Assembly (NCBI GenBank): GCA_000349905.1
Contig: KB722768.1
Location: forward strand, 168,505 to 232,504
Direction of reading: 5' to 3'
DNA from: Volvariella volvacea V23
Lineage: Eukaryota; Basidiomycota; Agaricomycetes; Agaricales; Pluteaceae
Length of the DNA stretch: 64,000 bases
Below are positions 26,315 through 35,582 of the stretch, piece after piece. Made by a program: the position numbers and the translations under genes. The notes below the pieces were generated by a model, which saw only the letters and a list, made by a program, of their open reading frames with translations, searched no databases and was not told the DNA's origin. How positions within the stretch are numbered: position 1 is the stretch's first letter; every line of letters starts with the position of its first letter.

Positions 26315-27489
26315 CTAACCATCCTTAACCCACGGCCCCAACGCATCCGATCCCAATTTCTCCGAAATCATGGTCTCGCTTAGACCCCAAAGGTTCCTTC
26401 CCAACTGTTCGTCGTCCGCCTGGGCGGTTTCCTTGCCGAACGTACCGGGATCGGTAACGTACGATGCTTGCCATTTGTAGCGCTGATCCCGCGAGTTCGC
26501 ATCAGCCTCGTCCAAGACTGCAGGGCTCATAGCTGCCCAGAGCGTACTGAGGCTTCCTTGCTCTGGGTTTCGCATAAACGGGACGGTGAGTCCTTTGAGA
26601 ATTGACCCAAGAACCTGGCCATAGGCCTCTTTGAACTGGTCCTGTTGACCTGTATGAACCGCACCAGGGTGCGTGGCAAGGGTGAGGATATCTAATTGAT
26701 TTGCTTTGATGATTCGCTGGTATAAGCCTTTGATGAAGAGTATGTTCGCTAGCTTGCTCCTGGCGTACAAGAAGTGGGCGGGGAGCTTGGCCTGTTCTTC
26801 GGCTGAGGGCGGAGTAATTTCGTTAGGCGAGGCGAAATTAATGTTGGATGTCGTGGCGCGATGCAGCTCGGATGATACCATGATCACTCGCGGTGGCTTT
26901 ACTGACCGCAATTTGGAGGTTCTCTGAATTAAGGGGAAGACGCGATTCAAAAGGAGGAAATGGCCAAGATGATTGACTCCGAAATGCCTCTCAATGCCAT
27001 CTGAAGTAAGGCCAAATGCATTGACACCAATGCCAGCATCGCCAACAACCTTAAAAAACGCGCATATAGTCAGCTTTCAAGTCAAGGGAGTATCACCCGG
27101 CGTACCAGATCCAGCCGCTTCTCTTCCCGCTCAATTTTATCTCCAACCTCTCTCACTTGATTCAGATTTCCAAGATCGCACTGCACGAACGATACGTCGA
27201 CGGGTTGTTGAGACATTTCCTTGATCTTTGATACAGCCTCCTCGCCGTGCTCTTCCTTGCGGGATAGGAGAAGAACGCGCATCCCAGTCGTGGCGAGTCC
27301 GCGTGCAACTTCAAATCCTATGCCGCCTGTTCCTCCGGTTACAAGTGCAGTCTATGAATTCATATCAGCCAGATCGCATCGACCTATTGGGGCGGGCAGG
27401 TTACTCGGTATCGAGCTTACCATATTTCCAAGTTCGTTTGCGCTTGACTCTGCTCCAGATTTGTTGATGCTGCCAACAAGGGAGAGCAT
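26315..27489 (-). CDS. short-chain dehydrogenase/reductase, retinol-dehydrogenase/WWOX-like
   Basis: NAD(P)-dependent oxidoreductase. Three exons on the minus strand: 27421-27489, 27106-27351 and 26315-27049, for 350 codons (349 aa). The glycine motif TGGTGGIG is at residues 28-35. Asp in the QCDLGN adenine-pocket motif is present. The active site has Ser164/Ser165 (IMVSSELH), Tyr200 and Lys204 (YARSK). The segment SDGIERHFGVNHLGHF is typical of RDH/WWOX-like SDRs. The usual NNAG is GDAG at residues 108-111, which removes the conserved first Asn and changes the catalytic-scaffold Asn to Asp. This site lies at the start of exon 3, so a splice alternative cannot be wholly excluded, though the junction used is canonical. 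The ATG at 27489 gives a short leader before the Rossmann fold. Confidence 0.85.
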
Positions 27490-28862
27490 ATTCGGTTATC
27501 CGAGAAAGACAGTTGAAAGGACGCAAAAGAGATTCAAGAGGGGTGTGTACCGCGAAATGCGGGTACGTCATCTCGTTGCTGGCGGGGATCGACGTCATCG
27601 CAATAAGTGATGCGCCCGATCACCTCCCAATACGGGCTTGAATACGGGCGCAAGAAAATCTCCCGCCAGCCTTCCCGAATGGGTATGTACGGGCTTGGAT
27701 CGTTATGTTAAAGCTTGGGCCAAGACAGTCCAACCCAAGACGATTTCAAGACTTTTCGATGGCAAATGCGGAATAAGACCGGGATTACACCAGTCCTTCG
27801 ATCGACTTCTCGTCCTTTGGGGTTATCGTGCTATCCATACGAAGGCGAGTTATCTGGTAAGTTATCTGACAGGTAAGAGTGTGGTGTCGGTGCCACCGAA
27901 GAATGCTGGTGCAGTATGGAGGTACACCAAATGGGGGTTAGGGTCGCTGCACGGCATTCATACATTCACATGGTCTTCGTTCGAGTTGGAGTTGGGGATT
28001 CACGATGTACGTTTGTTGGTTCTCAGGTTCACCGTTCAACTCCAACCCAACACTCTCGCAATCAGGGGCTACAGTCAGGGTTATTTCCTAGAAGAGTTTA
28101 CGAGTAACACGGATATTCCCATGTCGCGGATCTCGTGTGTCATACGATGGGGGACCCATAGCTCTGTCAATACACAATAATCCGTAAAAAAGAATGGACA
28201 CAAGACCTCGCCAGACGATAGGTCTTCAAATATTTTGCCGTTGAAAATGGGGCACATAAGCTCTGATTTTAGAGCCACTATGGCATCGAAATTCGGATGT
28301 TTTGGAGTGGCATGGAAGATTAGAATGATGCATCAATAATAGAAGTTAGGTGGGTACAGACGATGTCAGAATTCGCAGAACGCACACAGTCAATCTAACA
28401 AAAGACCGCGGTGGTGGCATTGTCCCTCCACGGCTAAGGGTTAAGTGGAGGACCATGGAGAAAAACGTGGAGTAATCAACGCACAAGAACGGGTGTTAGC
28501 AAAAATGAATGTCCTTCTCTAACACACAGTGGGGGCGACCTGAGGGCAACCTGCAACCATTCGAAGCGACCGCATCCGGACTTGCATGACCGAGTAGTCG
28601 GCGACCCTCAAGCTGACTAGAACGTGAGTCTATCAGGCCTACATACAGGGTATATACGCATTTGTTAAGACACAACCATAACAAGCCCCCAGAATAAACG
28701 TTTATTGATAACACCTACTATTTCTGTGAGTACACTTATTGTGATATGTATGTCATCTATGTGTCAATATTATATTGGGCCTGGCGTTGAGCGCTGAGTG
28801 TGGGATATCGCTCTTCAGCTCTATGTTTGGACGTCTGACGGCTCGTCGACTGAATTGACCCC
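27490..28862. other. intergenic region before the tandem duplication
   Basis: The region upstream of the SDR start holds its promoter. A 180-codon open frame at 27638-28180 begins with TTG and matches nothing I know. The string GGGTTAAGTGGAGGACC near 28437 resembles a short stretch inside both duplicated units (near 29195 and 30770) and might be a trace of an older copy. I cannot extend that similarity. Confidence 0.35.
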
Positions 28863-29175
28863 ATTATTCGGAAGAAGACAAGCTGCATATAGGAATCACC
28901 AGTCGACGCAGGGCCTCGGAGATTTTTTCCAGATCCAATTTGGGTTCGACGACAGCAATCAGTAGCTTGTCCAGGAACCATCGCGAAGCTATCCACATAT
29001 CACGAGTGCGCGGAGACAAAACTCAATTGTAGAGCAAGTTTGTATACGTACAGCCACTGGCACCCCAAAAAATGGAATTCAAGCAGGTTAGGCATCGCAG
29101 GTAGTAAGTGGAGCTGGCACAGCTAACTCCCTACTGAACAATAGTAAACAAAATTTCAGGTTTTAAGGGAACTTA

Positions 29176-29476
29176 TTACTCCGCGGGCAGGGGCTAAGTG
29201 GAGAAGGACATAAGAAGATGTAAGTACCCTACTGCTCGCATTCTAAATTCGAATGGTTCACCTCAATGGTCAGTGGTGGGCACTTCTCGGGCCTGGGATT
29301 ATCCACGCCGCGAACGGCAAGTGGACCTACGTGCAGGGGGTGGTCAGTTAATTCACCCTGAACATGGGGGTCAAAAGAGGCATGAATGTACATAGAACTG
29401 GAGCAGCCATGACAGGTGGGGTCAAAGCACTGAACGCCAAGACGATGCCAGCAAACCGTAACAGACACTTGGACAT
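29176..29476 (-). CDS. tiny secreted protein, outer copy
   Basis: Predicted 55-aa secreted protein of unknown role. Three exons on the minus strand: 29392-29476, 29262-29326 and 29176-29193 (56 codons). The N-terminus (MSKCLLRFAGIVLAFSA) is a signal peptide with likely cleavage near AA/P at residues 24-27. Intron 1 is phase 1 and splits the codon of Cys29; its donor starts GTACATTCA. Intron 2 is phase 0. The mature peptide is about 30 residues with two Cys and many Pro, ending PLPAE. Frame, length (55 aa) and both intron positions match the inner copy at 30748-31039 despite sequence divergence, which suggests selection on the protein. A TATA box lies 53-58 bp before the ATG. No known family is recognised. 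Confidence 0.55.
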
Positions 29477-29528
29477 GTTCAGTGTATTGGCTCGGAGTCT
29501 TGGAGGACAAGCCACCAGAGAAGTACCC

Positions 29529-29534
29529 TTTATA
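29529..29534 (-). promoter_or_regulatory. TATA box of outer tiny secreted-protein gene
   Basis: TATAAA on the minus strand, within GGTATAAAGGG, 53-58 bp upstream of the ATG at 29476. The same GGTATAAAG context is kept in the inner copy. Confidence 0.6.
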
Positions 29535-30106
29535 CCAACCCTGAAAATCTTGGTCTAATTTCATTCTTACCTCCTATTCTCAGATGTCAACACTATGTTC
29601 CTGGCCACAAAAATAGTGACAACTTCATTGACGTACGATCATTGATGTATACTTTAATAAGCCGATGTCGCGCTGACTGAGGTGGTAGCCATCCTCACAA
29701 CAGCGCCCATCTAACGCAGGGACAAGTATTCAGTCGCCTAAAGGCCGCAACTATTTCTACACACGATATATTATGGTGCACTTACTACAAGTCAGCAAGG
29801 GTGATAGGTATCACAGGATATTGTACATTTTTCTCAAGCACTTCGTTTTTTCACGTTTACGACCGGCAACTCTACTTATGCAAGATTGTACCATCACTCT
29901 CAACTTTCAAGTATGATCGCCAACGATTGAAGGGCACACCTAAAACGATCATCGGTCGATCGCGAGCTCCAATTATAGTGACTTGACTGAAAGTTGAAGA
30001 GCTTCACGTCCGTCGAAGCTTTCCCAATGGCCTATTCAGGTCACCGCCACGAACAATGCGTATAGCATTGACATAACCTCATCACACGCATAAATTACAT
30101 CCTCGA
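29535..30106. other. duplicated spacer, outer copy
   Basis: Non-coding spacer between the secreted-protein gene and the TCF25 fragment. It aligns with the N-containing spacer 31099-31812 of the inner copy. No gene seen. Confidence 0.5.
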
Positions 30107-30412
30107 ACCACACAACTGATCAACACCATACTGATCCCTCAGTTGATCATTCACGCCACCTCCTGGAGGTTGCCCTACATTTTGCCGTTCATCCCCGCTA
30201 TCATCGGATGATCCCTCTTCAACGGGAGATGCTCTTCCGAAGAAACGTCCTAAAAGAATGCATGATCCTTGGCATGGTCTATGACCTGTATTGGCACATG
30301 AGATAACGAGGCTAGAAGATGATACGCATGACAACTCCTCATCATCATCCTGGTCTCTCACATGCTGTCTGTCATCCCAACTCCCTCTGGGGATCGCGTC
30401 ACCAGGACCACT
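30107..30412 (-). pseudogene. truncated TCF25/Rqc1 3' end, duplicated fragment
   Basis: Matches the end of exon 10 and all of exon 11 of the intact TCF25 gene at 31813-32135. Shared peptide pieces are LGRFFGRA, SSDDSGDERQNV, QPPGGG and DQLRDQYGVD. The original stop codon is lost (TAG in the intact gene, CAG here), so the frame reads on to a stop at 30095. It lacks the first nine exons and the start of exon 10, and has no promoter. It arose with the tandem duplication. Confidence 0.85.
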
Positions 30413-30747
30413 TTTAAGTCAGCTTTATTTCGGAAGCGGGAGAATCGTAATATAGGAATCAACAGTCGACCAAGTGCCTCGGAGATTTTGTCGGTCTAGG
30501 TTGGGTTCGACGACAGCGATCAGTAGCTTATCCAGGAACCATCGCGAATCTATCCCCATGCCACAGTGGGCAGGGACAAAACTCAATTGCATAGTTTGTA
30601 TACGTACAGCAACTGACACCCAGAAAATAGATCTCAAGCAGGTTCAACATTGTGGGCAGTAAGTAGAGCATTCAAGCAAGTATAAAAATGGCATAGCTAA
30701 CTTCGTACTAAATAAAACCAAATCAAACTTCCAGGTTCTAAGGGAGC

Positions 30748-31039
30748 TTATATTGCCGTGGGTAAGGGCTAAGTGGAGATTATAAGATGTAAGTGCCCGC
30801 ATTCTACTATAATTCGAATAGCTTACTGGTGGGCACGTCATGGGTATCGTGAACGACGGAAAAATTAGGCCCCGTGCAGCATATGGGCCTGCGTGCAGGG
30901 GGGTGGTCAGTTAAACCACCACGAACAAGAGCTGAAAAAGAGGCATGAACGTACATAGGACTGGAGCAGCCGTGGTAGGCGCAGGCAAAGCACTGAGCAC
31001 CATGACGACGCCAGCAATTTGTAACAGGCACTTGAACAT
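30748..31039 (-). CDS. tiny secreted protein, inner copy
   Basis: Predicted 55-aa secreted protein, paralogue of the gene at 29176-29476. Exons on the minus strand: 30955-31039, 30827-30888 and 30748-30768 (56 codons). The signal peptide begins MFKCLLQIAGVVMVLSA and ends near TTAAPVLC. Intron 1 splits the Cys29 codon in phase 1 with donor GTACGTTCA. Intron 2 is phase 0. The first exon is 85 nt in both copies. The mature part differs strongly from the outer copy (for example PYAARGLIFP against PLAVRGVDNP) while length and gene structure stay fixed. It has two Cys and a Pro-rich end. No family is recognised; the role is unknown. It is transcribed in the same direction as TCF25, just downstream of it. 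Confidence 0.55.
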
Positions 31040-31092
31040 GCTCAGTAGGTTGGTTTGGGATTCTGAAGAACAAGTTGCCAGTGCGAACGCTC

Positions 31093-31098
31093 TTTATA
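31093..31098 (-). promoter_or_regulatory. TATA box of inner tiny secreted-protein gene
   Basis: TATAAA on the minus strand within GGTATAAAGAG, 54-59 bp upstream of the ATG at 31039. Confidence 0.6.
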
Positions 31099-31451
31099 CC
31101 AACTCGCTTTTATAAGCGTTCTAACGTCGATTGACGGTGTGCCTTGTCTCATTATGTCCATCTCCTGTCCCCAGAGGTCGGTACTGCGTCCCGGCCACAA
31201 AAATACAATGACAGCTTCATTGACGTGCGATCATTAGCGCATATCTCATTAAGTCGACGTCGCGTTGAGTGAGCTGGTAGCAATCATCATAACAACACCC
31301 ATCTAGCACGGGGACAGATACTCAGTCGTCCAAATTCCGCGGCTGTTCTATTGCACACATTATCCAGCATACTCCGAGTCGACCATGGATTTAAAGAGTG
31401 ATAGGTATCAAGAGTGTTTTTCTCAACCACTCCGTTATTCACTTACAGTGC

Positions 31452-31551
31452 NNNNNNNNNNNNNNNNNNNNNNNNNNNNNNNNNNNNNNNNNNNNNNNNN
31501 NNNNNNNNNNNNNNNNNNNNNNNNNNNNNNNNNNNNNNNNNNNNNNNNNNN
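31452..31551. other. assembly gap (100 N)
   Basis: Exactly 100 Ns, the usual placeholder for a gap of unknown size. It falls in the duplicated spacer. The matching place in the outer copy (about 29850-29880) is continuous, and flanking positions stay in register, so the true missing length is likely to be short. Confidence 0.95.
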
Positions 31552-31812
31552 TTATTCGACGTAAGGCCTAGATTCTTCCACAAGACTAAGTCATTGCTCT
31601 CAAGTATGGTCGCTAATAATTGACGCACATAGGGGTCTAATTGTAGCTATCGTCGGTCGGGCTCCATTTACGGTGGTTTGATTAAACGTTGATGTATGAA
31701 AGGCCTTTACGTCCATCGACCAATTGCAGGCCTGTTCCGATCACTATTACGAATTAAATTGCGTATAGCATAACCTCATCACACGCGTAGATTACATCCT
31801 CGAACTGCACAG

Positions 31813-34800
31813 CTAATCAACACCATACTGGTCTCTCAATTGATCATTCCCGCCACCTCCTGGAGGTTGTTCCACATTCTGCCGTTCATCCCCGCTGTCA
31901 TCGGATGATTCTTCTTCAACAGAAGCTGCTCTTCCGAAAAAACGTCCCAAGAGGTTTCGCACCCACGGCATGGCCTATGCCCTGAATTAGCATATGGGAC
32001 AACAAGATCAAAAGATGAGATGATACGTACTGGCTCCTCCTCTTCATCATCATCATCATCATCACCCTGGTTTGCATCTTGCTGTCCATCATCCCCACCC
32101 TCTCTAGGAATCGCATTACCAGCACCACCTTCCTCCTCCAACCCTTCTAGCCCACCTGGTACTGCCCCAGCTTGGCCCAGCACGTCATCCAAATGTCCTG
32201 GCATCTGCATTCCCTCCCCATCCTGAGCCGCCAACTGGGCAGCAAAGATCTCCTCTATCATCTCATGAGGGACTTGCACTAACGCCTGAGCAAGTTGTAG
32301 CAGTCCTCCAGGGAACCGTCGTTGCAACTCAGGGTTCACATCATACAATGCCTGTTCACAAAGGAATCACAAAATAAGGCAAAAGGAAGACGAGACACAT
32401 GGAAAGCCGCAAAGGGGGGTTAACACGAATTTCAATTCAAGTGGGATGCAAAACAACGGACGAGAAATCGTACCAAAAGCGACATAGAACGGCAAGGACG
32501 ATGGCAAACCCACATACCTGAAGTTGTTGTCTCCAAGCTGCATCAGGGATCATTTGTTCCAATCTTCTCGCGCCTCTTCTCGTTCTCTCTTCTCCTCTCA
32601 GCAATCCCAGATCATCGTCTCCAACACTGGCAAAGTATTCATTGTCATATGCGTTGAATTTCGTACTTGGCGGGATGGGATCACATTGCAGTGATCTAGC
32701 GCTTGTAATCTCCTTTGGTAGGAAGGCCAGGAGACTCCTGTGCGCGGATTCGAGGACGGCAACGTGTCTATAGACGGATTCGCGGAGCGGGAGGGAAGAC
32801 GAGTAAAGTTTGAGGAAGGCGTCTCGTTGCGGTGTTGGTGGTATTGACGATGAGGGAAGGGTTGAGGAAAGGGATGTGACGGTTTGGGTGAACCAAGCTT
32901 GTATTGGTGCGTCTTTCCAAAGTGGGGATGAACGCTGGGCATATAAATGGGAGAGGAGATGAAGAATTGCTTTGTCTTTTGACAATAGCCTGAAAGAGGG
33001 ACAGTTAATCTTGGTCTGTCCAGGTCATGCTTCGGCGTAAAGGTGTACATACATTGCATTCGCTTCGATGGTGAAGTCACTGTGACCTCGTATTGATGCA
33101 GGTAAAGAGGATTCAATTTTATCTGCCAAAAGAGGCACTACACTAGGGAACGACTTGATCGCTTCAATCAATGCTTTTGTGCTTTTTCCGTGGCCCTATA
33201 TAACGCCCAACAATTAGTTCACTAGCAGCTGACATACAGCAAAACCAATCTTACCGAATCCTTCTCTGCATCCTCCTGCATCCACAAAGCCAACGCTCTA
33301 GCATACATCCACCCAGGCAACACGGCAGGGTTTATCTTCGCGTCCACCTTTGCACCTGAAAATTGTTTTGCCCGTCTCGCGTCAAAAAAGTCGTAAACAT
33401 TGAAGAACCATTCTTGCATTCCAGGAGCCTTGAGAGCTAAAAAGTCCAGATGGAAAACGGACCCATGTGGGTCGCTCCAAGGATCTAGTGAGTACAGCAG
33501 TCGTGCAAATTCGAATGCTGTACGAACGCAACCTCTGCGCTGCAAGTCACTATATACGTGGTACGCAGATAGTGAGAGGCAATTCTGCGGATGTAGGTGG
33601 CAACCTAGACGTACGGTATTTGCCTGTGAACTGCAAGGAAGAACGGACGATTCTCGACATAATCGAAGTCGAGGCGATTGTTACCATTTGTGAAGTTGAA
33701 GGATCCGATAAATGCTCGCTCATAGGCGAATAGTGCACGGTCGACCAAATCCACCGCCTGAGAATATTCTGTCATAGGATGTCAATTCAGCGTTTACCCG
33801 CTCATAAAGGCTATTCTCCGGGCAAGGCTCGGATGCACTTACCTTCTCGTTGCCTATATACTTCGCTCACTTGAAGCAGAGTATCTGCATGATATGGCAT
33901 CCGGCTCAACAACTCCCAGAATCCGTTGGGATCTATTAAGAATCAGTCACCTCCAATCGTTCTGCAGAAATCAACATAGCACCTACCGCCAGACAACACA
34001 ATCGACAGGAATACCCTTGTCGTGACCTTGTACTTCTTCGAGTACTCCACAATCCACCACTTCTCCCCTCCCTCCCTTTCTGTCCACCCTTGTTTCTCGC
34101 CCCTCCTTTTGACCTCGTCTTCAGTCGACTGTCGCAATGAGAGTCCTTCTCTCAGCTTGGTGGGCCACCACGTATTTTTTGGACGAGTCAGGTTTGATCG
34201 CGCAACAGCGTCTTTCCTTCTTGAAGATGATCCAAAAGATGAAGACGAAGTTGATTTAGATGCTTGAACGACCTTGGCGCCAAAGAAGCGGCGCATTTCA
34301 GCGTCACCATCTAGGTGCTGGAGTGAGACGGAAAGGGGATCGTAGAATGCTTGGTTAGACTGCGTGCTCGAAGATGACGCGCCATCGTTCAATTGTACTA
34401 CATTTTGTAGTTCTGGATATCTAGGGTGCCTTAGCATAATGGAACAGATATGTAGAGGATCGAATACGCACTTTATCGATAACTCAGCCAACGCCTGTTC
34501 AAATTCGTCCTTCCCAGCCTTTCTTTCCTTCGCTTTGGCCTTCTTCAAAGCCTTCTTCTCATTCCGAGGTTGTGGGGTCTGTGATACACCTTTCGATCGG
34601 CCCGTTCCTTCAGCCTTCTTGTCAGAAGTTGGCGTTGGTGCAGATGGCGTTTCTGGTCTTGGTGAAGGTGCTGCACCTGTGCCAGTCGCGCTTGCGGCTG
34701 CGCCTCCTTTTTTCTTCTTCTTTGACTAACGAGGGGAGTGAGGTCATGGCGTATGAGCTTCCAACTGATTTGGGGGCAGGACTGAGCAACACACCTTCTT

Positions 34801-35188
34801 GGACTTGCCACTCGACTTGGCTGGTGCGTCATCTTCATCCTCACTACCCTGATCTCCTCCACCCAAGGCCAGAAACTTCACGTCCCATCCCAATCACCCC
34901 CACACGCATGGCAACACCACACACAACATTGATTATCATCGCAGCAGCAGGAATACGATCCACCCATACAGTACGCATCAACCAGGGCTCATATAGTAAG
35001 ATCTTAACTGCAACCAAGCGCGTGATCACCCTACTTACGGCAGAGAACCCTGCACCCGATCGAGCAGGCTGCACCTGATCCTCCTCTTCGCTTTCCTTCT
35101 CTTCCGCAGGGGCAGCGTTTCCACCTGCACCCAGAGCTTCTAGTTCTTCTAGTTCCCGTTGCTGTCGTTTGCTAAGTCTCGGTGCCAT
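31813..35188 (-). CDS. TCF25/Rqc1 family, ribosome quality control factor
   Basis: Homologue of human TCF25 and yeast Rqc1, a part of the ribosome-associated quality control complex that acts with the Ltn1/listerin ubiquitin ligase on nascent chains of stalled 60S subunits. Eleven exons on the minus strand: 35039-35188, 34795-34875, 34472-34725, 33987-34420, 33843-33932, 33615-33768, 33255-33549, 33053-33195, 32518-32989, 32031-32351 and 31813-31974. They total 852 codons (851 aa). The N-terminus is the conserved MAPRLSKRQQRELEELEAL. A Lys-rich region (KKKKK, KKALKKAKAKERK) follows. The core has KNTWWPTKLREGLS, a TPR-like EYSQAVDLVDRALFAYERAF, NRPFF and RRGCVRTAFEFARLLYSLDP. The C-terminus has a DDDDDDEEEE run and ends QYGVD. 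At intron 6 the AG at 33550, not the nearer one, restores PDLQRRGC. Part of the 3' end is duplicated downstream. Confidence 0.9.
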
Positions 35189-35582
35189 CTCCTCCAGATG
35201 ATCGTTAGGGCTATCGGTGTCGTTGGTCTTCAGAAACGGCTCGAATGTCGACGAGAGCTCGAGGGTTGGATCTCAAAGGACCTGAGGCTAAAGCAGGATT
35301 TCCGGATTCAAGGAGATGAGAGTGGCTGACGCCTCGGAGCCATTTCATTTCGACTCATAATATATTATTACATAATAAATGTGGCGCAAAAGATATTATC
35401 TTATCTTATCTACGTGGTATACAGTGAGTGATAGTCAATTCAATGTGAGCATGGCTATAAGTCTACCCGATTAATGAACAGAACAGAACAGAACAGAGCA
35501 AAGCAGAACAAGAAAAAAAAATAATAGAAAGCGAAGTGGACAAACTAATATCACAATAAAACCAGATGACAGCTAAAATCGT
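35189..35582. other. spacer between two minus-strand genes
   Basis: Promoter of TCF25 and 3' end of the next gene. AT-rich, with TTATCTTATCTTATC near 35398 and four GAACA units at 35476-35495. Confidence 0.5.
35476..35495. repeat. (GAACA)4 microsatellite
   Basis: Four perfect copies of GAACA followed by degenerate copies and an A-run. Non-coding. Confidence 0.8.

Larger units (their letters stand above)
28863..30412. repeat. segmental tandem duplication, outer copy
   Basis: About 1.55 kb that aligns along its length with 30426-32135. Anchors include TCGGAGATTTT and GGGTTCGACGACAGC at the left end, GGTATAAAG near 29530, and CCACCTCCTGGAGGTTG at the right end. The copies have diverged by substitutions and small indels (the offset drifts from about 1563 to about 1698, partly because of the 100-N gap). 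This copy carries one tiny secreted-protein gene and a broken end of TCF25. Confidence 0.85.
30426..32135. repeat. segmental tandem duplication, inner copy
   Basis: Second unit of the tandem pair, next to and overlapping the intact TCF25 gene. It includes TCF25 exon 11 and part of exon 10, the downstream spacer with the 100-N gap, and a second tiny secreted-protein gene. The junction between units lies at about 30412-30426. Confidence 0.85.

Noticed and set aside
27638..28180. 180-codon open frame
   Set aside because: It starts with TTG, has no recognised motif, and contains repeated text (ACGGGC-TTGAATACGGGC) typical of non-coding DNA.
29176..31039. Tiny secreted proteins as lipopeptide mating pheromone precursors
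   Set aside because: None ends in a CAAX prenylation motif, and all have a signal peptide, which basidiomycete pheromone precursors lack.
28863..32135. Solo LTRs or terminal repeats of a mobile element
   Set aside because: The repeated unit includes host-gene exons (TCF25 end) and has no element-like termini; segmental duplication explains it better.
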